Positions 7,683-14,937 of a DNA stretch of 31,200 nucleotides are shown one piece after another. The notes under the pieces were generated by a model, which saw nothing but the letters and a program-made list of their open reading frames with translations, did no database searches and had not been told where the DNA came from. The stretch is from DATILI01 sp035476635 (lineage in GTDB: Bacteria; Pseudomonadota; Gammaproteobacteria; Burkholderiales; Burkholderiaceae_C): assembly GCA_035476635.1 (NCBI GenBank), contig DATILI010000184.1:1-31200 (forward strand). The letters are read 5' to 3'. The stretch's first letter is position 1. Each line of letters begins with the position of its first letter. The translations under genes were made by a program, and so were the position numbers.

Positions 7683-8729
7683 ATGACGAGTCTCGCACTT
7701 CCTTTCATGGGCACGCTGGAAACCGCGCTCGAACGGGTACGCCGTGAACGGCTGCGGTCGCTGTTGACCATGTTGGCCGTGCTGCTCGTCATCGGTGTCG
7801 CACTGCCCTGGCTGGCAAATGCCTACTGGACCAAGACGCTGACCTCGGCGCTGGCGCTGTCGGTGGCCGCGGCGGGCGTCGGCTTGCTGTACGGCCAGCT
7901 CGGCCTGGTCTCGCTGTGCCAGTTCGCGCTGCTCGGCATCGGCGGCTGGGTGGCGCTGCGCATCAGCCACGGCTTGGGATTGCCATTCGAGCTGTGCGTG
8001 CTGGCCGCCGGCGGTGCGTCGGCCCTGGTGGGCATGCTTGCCGGCCTGCCGGCGTTGCGGCTGAAAGGGCTCTACCTCGCGCTGGTGACGTTGATGCTTG
8101 CAGGCGGCTTCCAGGTTGTCGTCACGGTCGTCGGTTTTCCGGATGGGGGCGCGGGCTGGCTGGGGCGCGTCGAGGGCAGCGAGCGCCTGTTGATGACGCG
8201 CCCGGCGTTTGCCGGCTCCGATGCTGCCTACCTGCGCTACGTGATGCTGTGGCTGGCCGGTGTGTTGACGCTGATCGAGTTGCACCGCCGCACGCGGGCC
8301 GGGCGATCGTGGGCCCTGATCCGGCGCGGTGAAGCGGCGGCCATGAGCGCCGGCGTCAACGTGTTGCTGTACCAGACGTGGGCCTTCGCGCTCGCGGGCT
8401 TCTGTGCCGGTGTCGGTGGCGCCCTGCTGGCCGGCGGGGTAGGTCAGCTTGACGGGCGCGCGTTTGGCGCGAGCGAGTCGGTGATGCTGTTCGCCCTCTC
8501 GGTGGTCGGCGGCGTTCATCACTGGCTGGGCGCGATCATCGCGGGCCTGATGCTGCGCGCGGTGCCTTCGCTGCTCACCGATTTCAATGTCAACGGCTTC
8601 CTGGCGATGATCTTTTTCGGCGCGGCCCTGCTGCACGCCCTGATCACCGCGCAACAGGGTGTGGCGGGGCAGTTGCTGGGTTTGATCCATAGTGTGCGGG
8701 CCCGGTGCGCGCGCGGGGATGCGCCATGA
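7683..8729 (+). CDS. livM: branched-chain type ABC permease, LivM family
   Basis: A 348-residue permease, partner of LivH. After a basic N-terminal segment (residues 18-26, rich in Arg) it has a chain of hydrophobic helices; LYGQLGLVSLCQFALLGIGG (about 70-89) is the LivM version of the conserved helix 2-3 region, and GLPALRLKGLYLALVTLM follows as the standard family block. The coupling loop is around RAGRSWALIRRGEAAAMSAGVN. The gene begins 3 bases after livH ends. Its stop codon overlaps the livG start as ATGA at 8726-8729, a sign of translational coupling. Length is in the usual family range. Substrate unknown. Confidence 0.93.
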   Translation: MTSLALPFMGTLETALERVRRERLRSLLTMLAVLLVIGVALPWLANAYWTKTLTSALALSVAAAGVGLLYGQLGLVSLCQFALLGIGGWVALRISHGLGLPFELCVLAAGGASALVGMLAGLPALRLKGLYLALVTLMLAGGFQVVVTVVGFPDGGAGWLGRVEGSERLLMTRPAFAGSDAAYLRYVMLWLAGVLTLIELHRRTRAGRSWALIRRGEAAAMSAGVNVLLYQTWAFALAGFCAGVGGALLAGGVGQLDGRAFGASESVMLFALSVVGGVHHWLGAIIAGLMLRAVPSLLTDFNVNGFLAMIFFGAALLHALITAQQGVAGQLLGLIHSVRARCARGDAP

Positions 8730-9436
8730 TGTCGATCAGCGAATTGACGGTGCAGTTCGGCGGTGTCAAGGCCATCGCATCGTTGGACGCGGTTCTCGAT
8801 CACCCGGTCTGCGGCCTGATCGGCCCGAACGGCGCCGGCAAGACCACCCTGGTGAACGTGCTCAGCGGATTGGTGCAGCCGCGCACCGGCCGTATCGAGG
8901 TGGATGGGACCAACCTGCTGGCTCTGACCCCCACGCAGCGCGTGCGCTTCGGCTTGCGCCGGTCTTTCCAGACCGAGCAGGTGGTGGAAGACCTCGATGT
9001 CTGGAGCAACGTACTGGCCGTGCTGGATCACGTGCCGCATGACCGCCGACACGCAAACGCCGAAGTCGGCCGCGCCATCGACTACGTGGGCCTGGTCCAC
9101 CAAGCGACGACACCCGGCGCCCAACTCAACCTGTTTCAGCGGCGCATGGTCGAGGTCGCCAAGGCCCTGGTTGGCGCGCCCCGCCTGCTGCTGTTCGATG
9201 AGCCCGGCGCCGGACTGACCGAGCACGAGGCCTCGCACTTGCGCCGCACGCTGCTGGGCATCAAGGATTTCTGCGGCGCGCAGGTGCTGCTGATCGACCA
9301 CGACGTGGACCTGATCAAGACCACCTGCACGCAGACGCTGGTGCTCGATTTCGGCCAGCGTCTGGCCCTCGGCGCGACGAACGATGTGCTCGACGATCCC
9401 GCGGTGCGCCGCGCCTACCTCGGTACCGAGGAATAA
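8726..9436 (+). CDS. livG: ABC transporter ATPase, LivG family, with atypical signature motif
   Basis: A 236-residue ATPase of the branched-chain transporter. Walker A is GPNGAGKTT (33-41), the Q-loop Gln is 82 in RSFQT, Walker B is RLLLFDEP (153-160) with catalytic Glu 159, D-loop GAGL, and the H-loop His 192 in IDHD. The ABC signature, normally LSxGQ, reads LNLFQ (134-138): the Ser and the Gly that contact ATP in the partner subunit are both missing, although the following RRMVEVAKAL helix is normal. LivF carries a canonical LSGGQ, so one composite ATP site may be impaired. The ATG at 8726 is preferred over an upstream in-frame start at 8705 because it gives the ATGA overlap with livM and the usual family length. 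Confidence 0.9.
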   Translation: MMSISELTVQFGGVKAIASLDAVLDHPVCGLIGPNGAGKTTLVNVLSGLVQPRTGRIEVDGTNLLALTPTQRVRFGLRRSFQTEQVVEDLDVWSNVLAVLDHVPHDRRHANAEVGRAIDYVGLVHQATTPGAQLNLFQRRMVEVAKALVGAPRLLLFDEPGAGLTEHEASHLRRTLLGIKDFCGAQVLLIDHDVDLIKTTCTQTLVLDFGQRLALGATNDVLDDPAVRRAYLGTEE

Positions 9437-9444
9437 GCCCCAAA

Positions 9445-10149
9445 ATGCTGAGCCTGAAAGACCTGGTGGTGCAGCGCGGCGGCAAGAACGTGCTTCATGG
9501 CATCTCCTTGCAGATAGCGCCGGGCCAGATCACCGCGCTCGTGGGTGCCAACGGTGCGGGCAAGTCGACCCTGGTGATGGCCTTGGCGGGGGCCCTGCCC
9601 ATCGTGTCGGGCAGCATCGAACTGGACCGCGCGCCCCTGCACGGGCGGCGACCCGAGGCGGTTCGCGCGGCCGGGGTTGCCGTCGTGCCCGAGGGGCACC
9701 GCGTGCTGGGCGACTTGTCGGTGCGGGACAACCTGCGCGCGGCGGCCACTGCATGGCCGGCGCGCCAGGTGCAGTCTGAGATCGATCGTGTGCTGGCCGT
9801 GCTGCCCGAGCTCGATGACAAGATGAACGCGCTGGGCCGTTCACTCTCCGGCGGGCAAAAGCAGATGGTCTGCGTCGCGCAGGCCCTGATCGCCCGGCCG
9901 CGCTACCTGGCGCTCGACGAGCTGTCGCTGGGGCTCGCGCCCACGGTCGTGAAACGCCTCGTCGCGCTGGTGCAGCAGGTCGCCAATGAGGGCGTAGGCG
10001 TGTTGTTGATCGAGCAATTCACCAGCGTGGCGCTGGCGGTTTCGCAGCAGGCCTATGTGCTTGAACGCGGTCGCGTGGCATTCGGCGGCGCGTCGCAGAC
10101 CTTGCGCGAACAGCCGGAAATTCTGCACAGCAGCTATCTCGCGACGTGA
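9445..10149 (+). CDS. livF: ABC transporter ATPase, LivF family
   Basis: A 234-residue ATPase, partner of LivG. Walker A is GANGAGKST (34-42), VPEGHRVLGDLSVRDNL (81-97) is the LivF hallmark, the signature LSGGQ is intact (134-138), and Walker B YLALDEL (154-160) keeps Asp 158 and Glu 159, though Leu replaces the usual Pro. SLGLAP follows. The H-loop position is Gln in LIEQF, which is common in LivF. It starts 8 bases after livG. Its last codons, encoding HSSY, contain a 14-base stretch repeated with one mismatch 46 bases further on, in the gap before the crotonase gene. It completes the receptor-permease-permease-ATPase-ATPase set. Confidence 0.95.
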   Translation: MLSLKDLVVQRGGKNVLHGISLQIAPGQITALVGANGAGKSTLVMALAGALPIVSGSIELDRAPLHGRRPEAVRAAGVAVVPEGHRVLGDLSVRDNLRAAATAWPARQVQSEIDRVLAVLPELDDKMNALGRSLSGGQKQMVCVAQALIARPRYLALDELSLGLAPTVVKRLVALVQQVANEGVGVLLIEQFTSVALAVSQQAYVLERGRVAFGGASQTLREQPEILHSSYLAT

Positions 10150-10155
10150 TGTCGT

Positions 10156-10170
10156 CGCGGTAGGACCGCG
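10156..10170 (+). other. stem-loop 1 downstream of livF
   Basis: CGCGGT (10156-10161) and ACCGCG (10165-10170) form a perfect 6-bp stem with an AGG loop, starting 6 bases after the livF stop. No T-tract follows, so it is not a standard intrinsic terminator. It is the first of three hairpins in the gap. Confidence 0.5.
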
Positions 10171-10171
10171 T

Positions 10172-10186
10172 GCATAGCAGCTATGC
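10172..10186 (+). repeat. stem-loop 2, GCATAG-CAG-CTATGC repeat
   Basis: A perfect 6-bp inverted repeat with a CAG loop. The core ATAGCAGCTAT occurs again at 11101-11111 in the next intergenic gap, and TGCACAGCAGCTAT at 10125-10138 at the end of livF matches 10171-10184 in 13 of 14 positions. A 10-base part also appears on the other strand at 17969-17978. It may be a small dispersed repeat family or a local duplication. Confidence 0.5.
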
Positions 10187-10232
10187 GGCGCGTGTCGCCT
10201 CTGGCGCCGGCTCTGGCGCTACAGTGCCGAGT

Positions 10233-10251
10233 CGGCGAAATTTCATCGCCG
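10233..10251 (+). other. stem-loop 3 before the crotonase gene
   Basis: CGGCGA (10233-10238) and TCGCCG (10246-10251) form a perfect 6-bp stem with a 7-base AT-rich loop, ending 20 bases before the crotonase ATG. It could affect translation or transcript stability of that gene. A direct repeat CTCTGGCGC lies between stem-loops 2 and 3. Confidence 0.45.
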
Positions 10252-10271
10252 CATCACCGCAGGACACATCG

Positions 10272-11048
10272 ATGGACGACCTTACCCAACTGGGCTTCGA
10301 GCAGCGCGAACACGTTGCGATCCTTACCCTGAATGCACCACCCGTCAACGCGCTCACCCGCACGCTCAACGACGAGCTGACTCTTGCGCTGGACCGGATT
10401 TCCGAGTTGGACGACATCCGGGCCGTGATCCTGACGGGCGCGGGCAAGGTGTTCTGCGCCGGCGCTGACCTGAAGGGCCGAGCCTCCGTCATCAAGGGCC
10501 CCGGCGACTTGCCTGCCCACTCCCGCCGAACGCGCGAATGCTTCCACGCCATCCGGGAATGCGCGAAGCCGGTGGTGGTCGCCATCAATGGCGCGGCACT
10601 TGGCTCTGGTCTTGCCATGGTGGCGTCCAGCGACGTCCTGGTCGCGTCGCAGAACGCCTCCCTGGGCCTGCCCGAAGTGGACGTCGGCCTGCTGGGGGGC
10701 TGCCGGCACGCGATGCGCCTGTTCAGCCACTCGCGGTTGCGCCGCATGGCGTTGACCGGATTGCGAGTCAACGGTGAGGAGCTGTACCGCCTGGGCATCG
10801 TGGAAGCCTGCACCAAGCCCGAGGACCTGATGCCGGTGGCGCTGGAAATTGCGGCCATGATCGCCTCCAAGAGCCCGGTTTCCACCCGGATGGGCAAGCA
10901 CACACTGAACGTGATCGAGGACATGAGCCTGCGGGACGGCTACCGCTACGAGCAGGACATGACGGCACAGATCGGCAAGACCGACGATGCGAAGGAGGCT
11001 CAGCGCGCCTTCGCCGAAAAGCGGCCGCCCCTGTTCACGGGGCGCTGA
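10272..11048 (+). CDS. enoyl-CoA hydratase/isomerase (crotonase) family protein
   Basis: A 258-residue crotonase-fold protein acting on an acyl-CoA thioester. The two oxyanion-hole segments are FCAGADLKG (61-69) and NGAALGSGLAM (106-116). Of the two glutamates used by enoyl-CoA hydratases, the second is present as Glu 135 in LGLPEV, but the first position aligns to Ala 115 in GSGLAM, so simple hydration is doubtful; isomerase, hydrolase or other crotonase chemistry is possible. The C-terminal EDMSLRDGYRYEQ and QRAFAEKRPP pieces are normal for the family. The start is chosen at the ATG after AGGACACATCG; the frame is open further upstream but enters the hairpin cluster and shows no similarity. 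It is probably the CoA-stage enzyme of the preceding catabolic operon. Confidence 0.92.
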   Translation: MDDLTQLGFEQREHVAILTLNAPPVNALTRTLNDELTLALDRISELDDIRAVILTGAGKVFCAGADLKGRASVIKGPGDLPAHSRRTRECFHAIRECAKPVVVAINGAALGSGLAMVASSDVLVASQNASLGLPEVDVGLLGGCRHAMRLFSHSRLRRMALTGLRVNGEELYRLGIVEACTKPEDLMPVALEIAAMIASKSPVSTRMGKHTLNVIEDMSLRDGYRYEQDMTAQIGKTDDAKEAQRAFAEKRPPLFTGR

Positions 11049-11070
11049 GCCGTCAGTTCGACACAGGCAT

Positions 11071-11111
11071 GAACCTTGGGTTCTTCGCCGCTCGATCCGC
11101 ATAGCAGCTAT
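11071..11111 (+). other. hairpin and second ATAGCAGCTAT repeat copy
   Basis: In the 138-base gap before the Bug gene, GAACC (11071-11075) pairs with GGTTC (11079-11083) and is followed by TTC-rich sequence, a weak terminator-like structure. At 11101-11111 ATAG-CAG-CTAT repeats the core of the inverted repeat at 10172-10186. The start region has a GGAG box at 11177-11180 for the next gene. Confidence 0.35.
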
Positions 11112-11186
11112 CACCCGGCGGTGGTTCCTCCCCGAGGTGCGGCCGCCCAGAATCGCAGGCATGGCAAGCACTCATTGGAGACAAGC

Positions 11187-12155
11187 ATGAAGACCCTATT
11201 CAAAGCGCTGGCGGTATTGGCGATCGCAGCATTCGGCCAAAGCACCCCGGCCCAGGATTTTCCGGCCAAGCCGATCCGCCTTGTCGTGCCGTTCGCGGCC
11301 GGCGGCCCGGCCGACCTCCAGGCGCGTTGGCTGGGCATCAAGCTGGGCGCAGCGCTCGGCCAGCAAGTGGTGGTGGACAACAAGGGCGGCGCTGGTGGCA
11401 TTCTGGGCACGCAGGTAGTTACGTCGGCGCCGGCCGATGGGTACACGCTGCTGTTCTCATCGGTCGGGGCCATCGCCATCTCGCCTTACATTGCCGAGAA
11501 GGTGCCATACAGCCCGCGCGACGATCTTGCGCCGGTGGTGCGGGTCGCGACGGCGCCCACCGTGCTGGTGACGGCAGCCGGCTCGCGCTACCAGAACCTG
11601 GCCGGCCTGATCGCCTACGCCCGGGCCAACGCCGGCAAGGTCAGCTTCGCCAGCGCCGGACCCGGGACCACCACCCAGCTTGGCTCGGAACTGCTCAAGC
11701 GTGAGGCCGGCATCGACATGATCCACATCCCCTACAAAGGCGCCGCCCCGGCTCTCACGGACGTCATGGCCGGCACGGTGGACGTGATGTTCGCGGATGC
11801 CCCGGTGGTCCTGCCATTTCTGCGCAGCGGCAAGCTTAAAGCGCTGGCGGTCGGCACGACGGAACGCGAGCCCGCCCTGGCGGAAGTGCCGACTACAGCC
11901 GAAGCCGGTCAGAAGGGCGTGCTGGTCTCGACCTGGTATGGCTTGCTGGCGCCGGCGAAGACGCCGGCAGCCGTCATCGCAAAACTGAACAAGGCAGTCA
12001 ACGCTGTGCTCGCCTCGCCGGAGGCGAAGGCGTTCTTCGCGGGCCAGGGACTGCAGTCCAACGGCGGCAGTCCCCACGAATTCAGTGCTTTCATCCAGTC
12101 CGAATCCACCCGCTGGACTGCGCTGGCCAAGGCAGCCGGCGTGAAGATGGACTGA
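11187..12155 (+). CDS. Bug/TctC-family tripartite tricarboxylate transporter receptor
   Basis: A 322-residue periplasmic solute-binding protein of the Bug (TctC) family, abundant in Burkholderiales. Residues 1-22 form a signal peptide (hydrophobic ALAVLAIAAFG, cut near PAQ). The mature start FPAKPIRLVVPFAAGGPADLQAR is family-typical: PFAAGG (35-40) forms the carboxylate-binding loop, and VVVDNKGGAGGILG, TLLFSS and IPYKGAAPALTDVMAG are the other hallmark blocks. No TctA or TctB membrane genes are nearby, so it must share a transporter encoded elsewhere or act as a sensor. It lies 10 bases before the hydratase alpha gene and probably feeds the same pathway. The start is the ATG after GGAGACAAGC; the longer frame upstream has no signal peptide. 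Confidence 0.93.
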   Translation: MKTLFKALAVLAIAAFGQSTPAQDFPAKPIRLVVPFAAGGPADLQARWLGIKLGAALGQQVVVDNKGGAGGILGTQVVTSAPADGYTLLFSSVGAIAISPYIAEKVPYSPRDDLAPVVRVATAPTVLVTAAGSRYQNLAGLIAYARANAGKVSFASAGPGTTTQLGSELLKREAGIDMIHIPYKGAAPALTDVMAGTVDVMFADAPVVLPFLRSGKLKALAVGTTEREPALAEVPTTAEAGQKGVLVSTWYGLLAPAKTPAAVIAKLNKAVNAVLASPEAKAFFAGQGLQSNGGSPHEFSAFIQSESTRWTALAKAAGVKMD

Positions 12156-12165
12156 GGCTGCGCGC

Positions 12166-13035
12166 ATGGCCATCAGTTACGAAACCATCAAGAGCGTTAC
12201 CGCGCAGCTCTACGACCGGTCGCTGCGCGGCATTCCCGGCGACACCCAGGCGGCGCTGCGCCAGGCCGACGCGCGCGAGCGCAATGAAACGGCCCGCCAC
12301 ACGCTGCGCATCATGCTGCAAAGCGCGGCGGCGGCCGCGAAGGCCAACCACTTCATCTGTTCGGATGCCGGTGTGCCGGTGTTCTTCGTCAAGGTGGGCA
12401 CGCAATCGCAGTTCAGCGGCAGCGTGCGCCAGGCCATCACCGACGGCTTCGCCGAGCTGGTGGAGACCATTGAGCCGCCGCTGCTGCCGCACGTGACCCA
12501 TCCGCTGACGCTGGAACGCGGCTACCGCGGCAAGGGCATGCCGATCGTCACCTTCGACCTGGTGGATGACTGCGACTACGTCGACATCACCTGCTCCCCC
12601 AAGGCGCTGGGCTCCGGCCGCTGGGCCGCGCTGGAAATCTTCAGTTTTCCCGACCTGAAGACCATCGAGAAATTTGTCCTCGACACCGTCATCAAGGCGG
12701 GTTCACAACCCTGCCCCCCGGTCGTGATCGGGGTGGGCATCGGCGGCACGTTCGACTACGCGGCCAAGATGGCGAAGGAGGCGACGCTGCGCCCGATCGG
12801 CGAAGCGCACCCCGAGAAAATGGTGGCGGACATGGAGCGGCGGTTGGTCGATGCAGTCAACATGACCGGCTTCGGCCCGATGGGAACCGGCGGTGACAGC
12901 ACCGCGCTGGCCGTGCACGTGAATTACTGCGCCGGCCATGGCTTCACGCCGGTCGCCGTGGCATTCAACTGCTGGATCAACCGCCGCACGCGCGCGCGCC
13001 TGTTCAACGACGGCCGCGTCGAGATCGTGGAGTGA
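12166..13035 (+). CDS. class I fumarase/tartrate dehydratase-like hydratase, alpha subunit (divergent)
   Basis: A 289-residue [4Fe-4S] hydratase subunit of the class I fumarase, tartrate dehydratase and mesaconase family. Three likely cluster ligands are Cys 65 (FICSDAG), Cys 183 (PCPPVVIGVGIGG) and Cys 269 (FNCWINRR). Asp 67, matching the catalytic Asp after the first cluster Cys, is kept. Two substrate-binding blocks differ from the family norm: the usual NTGDN region reads LERGYRGKG (116-124), and the usual PKGGGSEN reads PKALGSGRW (145-153). This suggests an intact cluster but a different substrate from fumarate or tartrate. The beta subunit gene follows directly with a 2-base gap. The set with a Bug receptor and a CoA-transferase points to hydration of an unsaturated dicarboxylic acid. 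Family call is firm; substrate is not. Confidence 0.9.
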   Translation: MAISYETIKSVTAQLYDRSLRGIPGDTQAALRQADARERNETARHTLRIMLQSAAAAAKANHFICSDAGVPVFFVKVGTQSQFSGSVRQAITDGFAELVETIEPPLLPHVTHPLTLERGYRGKGMPIVTFDLVDDCDYVDITCSPKALGSGRWAALEIFSFPDLKTIEKFVLDTVIKAGSQPCPPVVIGVGIGGTFDYAAKMAKEATLRPIGEAHPEKMVADMERRLVDAVNMTGFGPMGTGGDSTALAVHVNYCAGHGFTPVAVAFNCWINRRTRARLFNDGRVEIVE

Positions 13036-13037
13036 CC

Positions 13038-13658
13038 ATGGCGATCCAGACCCACCGCCTGAACTTTCCGCTGAGCGAGGCTCATGCACGCAGCTTGAAC
13101 GCCGGTGACCTCGTCGTCCTCGACGGCGAGATTGTCATCACGGCCGGCCTCCCCACGCACCAGCGCCTGCTGAAGTGCCTGGACAGCAAAGAGCCGCTGC
13201 CGATGAATTTGCAGGAAGCCTCGGTGTTTCACCTGGGCAGCTTCAGCCGCGAGGTCGGCGGGCGCTTCGAGGTGCTCTACCTCAATCCCACGACCAGCAC
13301 CCGCTTCAACCCCTACATGCCGCGGCTGGTGGAGTCCTTCCGCTGGCATGCGGTGGGTGGCAAGGGCGGGCTGGACCGGCACTGTGCGCGGGCACTGCAG
13401 GCTGCCGGCTGCGTCTATCTGTCCTTTCTGGGGGGCGGCTGCACGCTGCTGTCGCAGGCGATCCAGGAAGTCGTCGAGGTGGGCTGGAGCGACATGCTCC
13501 CGCATTACCGGCTGGTGCGCCTGAAGGTGAAGGGGCTGGGCCCCGCCACAGTCGGCATCGATGCCCACGGCCGCAGCCTTTACGACGAGGAGCAAGCCGC
13601 CGCCCAGGAACGGCTGCCGGCCATCCTGGCGCAACTCGACGCGGCGCGTTCAGCGTGA
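13038..13658 (+). CDS. class I fumarase/tartrate dehydratase-like hydratase, beta subunit (divergent)
   Basis: A 206-residue partner of the preceding alpha subunit, carrying the C-terminal fumarase swivel domain. LNAGDLVVLDG (20-30 region) matches the LkaGDvV.LsG start of the family, NPTTSTRFNPYM corresponds to the GPTTSxRMDxY active-site loop, and GGKGGLD to the IGKGG loop. The usual RDAAH after the first strand reads GLPTH here: the His stays but Arg-Asp are lost, again pointing to altered substrate binding. The ATG at 13038 has GGAG at 13029-13032 with ideal spacing; a GTG at 13032, overlapping the alpha stop, is an alternative that adds two residues. Alpha and beta should form one heteromeric cytoplasmic enzyme. 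Confidence 0.87.
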   Translation: MAIQTHRLNFPLSEAHARSLNAGDLVVLDGEIVITAGLPTHQRLLKCLDSKEPLPMNLQEASVFHLGSFSREVGGRFEVLYLNPTTSTRFNPYMPRLVESFRWHAVGGKGGLDRHCARALQAAGCVYLSFLGGGCTLLSQAIQEVVEVGWSDMLPHYRLVRLKVKGLGPATVGIDAHGRSLYDEEQAAAQERLPAILAQLDAARSA

Positions 13659-13707
13659 GCGCGATGTCAGCAGGCGCAGAAACGTAAATCGATCAGGAGA
13701 GTTTTCC

Positions 13708-14937
13708 ATGACCCCGCGGCAAGGCCCGTTGTCCCACATCCGAGTGCTCGACCTGAGCCGCATTCTCGCTGCGCCCTGGGCCGGACAGATCCTCGCCGAC
13801 CTGGGCGCCGAGGTGATCAAGGTCGAACGGCCTGGCGCCGGCGACGACACCCGGTCGTGGGGGCCGCCCTTCCTGAAGGACGCGCAAGGCCAGGACACGA
13901 AGGAGGCCGGTTACTACCTGGCGGTCAACCGCGGCAAGCGCTCCATCACCGTCAGCCTGGAAAAGCCCGAAGGCCAGCAGATCGTCAGGGACCTGGCGGC
14001 GCGGGCCGACATCGTGCTGGAGAACTACAAGGCCGGCACGCTCGCCCGCTACGGCCTGGACGAGGCCTCGCTGCGCAAGGTCAATCCGCGCCTGATCTAC
14101 TGTTCCGTCACCGGCTTCGGCCAGACCGGCCCGCGCCGCGACCAGCCGGCCTACGACTTCCTGATCCAGGCGATGGGGGGGCTCATGAGCGTGACCGGTG
14201 AGAAGGACGGTACGCCGGGCGGTGGGCCGCAGAAGGTGGGCGTGCCTATCGTCGACCTGATGACCGGCATGTACACGGCGGTGTCGGTGCTGGCGGCGCT
14301 GGCGCGACGTGACCGGACCGGCACCGGGGATGCAATCGATATCGCGATGCTTGACGTGCAAGTGGCGACGCTGGCCAATCAGGCCATGAACTACCTGGTG
14401 TCCGGCAACGTGCCTCAGCGCAATGGCAATGCGCACCCCAACATCCAGCCGCAGGACGTATTCCCTTGCGCAGACGGCGATTTCATCCTGGTGGTAGGCA
14501 ACGACAGCCAGTTCAGCAAGCTCTGCGAGGTGTTGGGCGCATCCTCCTGGATCGCCGACGAACGCTTCGCCACCAATGCACAGCGGGTGCGCAATATTGC
14601 CGCCTTGTCGGCCCTGCTGCGTGAGCGCTTCGGCCGGTGGCGACGCGCCGACCTCGTTGCCGCGCTGGATCAGGCGGGGGTGCCGGCCGGGGCGATCAAC
14701 TCGGTACCGGAGGTGTTCGAGGAACCGCAGGTGAAGGCGCGCGAGATGCTGCGCTACGTGCCGCACCCCAGCGGCGTCGAAGTGCCGCAAGTGGCGAGCC
14801 CGATGCGATTTGCCGAATCACCACTGCACACGCAGACGGCGCCGCCCTTGCTGGGCCAGCACAGTGAAGAGATCCTGCAGGAGCTGGGCTACGCCAGCGC
14901 GCGGATCGCAGGCTTGCGTGCCGTGGGAGCGATCTGA
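13708..14937 (+). CDS. family III CoA-transferase (CaiB/BaiF)
   Basis: A 409-residue type III CoA-transferase, which moves CoA between carboxylic acids through an aspartyl-CoA intermediate. LDLSRILAAPWAGQILADLGAEVIKVERP is a hallmark in pieces (14-42), with NRGKRSITVSL (74-84) and GTLARYGLD (110-118) as further family blocks. The catalytic Asp is 150 in PAYDFLIQA. Similarity in pattern to succinyl-CoA-dependent dicarboxylate transferases suggests a dicarboxylic acid acceptor, an inference in line with the upstream hydratase. A strong AGGAGA site lies 8 bases before the ATG; the open frame upstream overlaps the beta subunit and is not used. The stop shares one base with the start of the GST gene (TGATG at 14935-14939). 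Confidence 0.94.
   Translation: MTPRQGPLSHIRVLDLSRILAAPWAGQILADLGAEVIKVERPGAGDDTRSWGPPFLKDAQGQDTKEAGYYLAVNRGKRSITVSLEKPEGQQIVRDLAARADIVLENYKAGTLARYGLDEASLRKVNPRLIYCSVTGFGQTGPRRDQPAYDFLIQAMGGLMSVTGEKDGTPGGGPQKVGVPIVDLMTGMYTAVSVLAALARRDRTGTGDAIDIAMLDVQVATLANQAMNYLVSGNVPQRNGNAHPNIQPQDVFPCADGDFILVVGNDSQFSKLCEVLGASSWIADERFATNAQRVRNIAALSALLRERFGRWRRADLVAALDQAGVPAGAINSVPEVFEEPQVKAREMLRYVPHPSGVEVPQVASPMRFAESPLHTQTAPPLLGQHSEEILQELGYASARIAGLRAVGAI

Noticed and set aside
6849..8690. 613-codon open frame on the minus strand opposite livH and livM
   Set aside because: Composition is Arg/Gln/Ala/His-rich with no domain, typical of the antisense frame of GC-rich genes; the plus-strand permeases explain the region.
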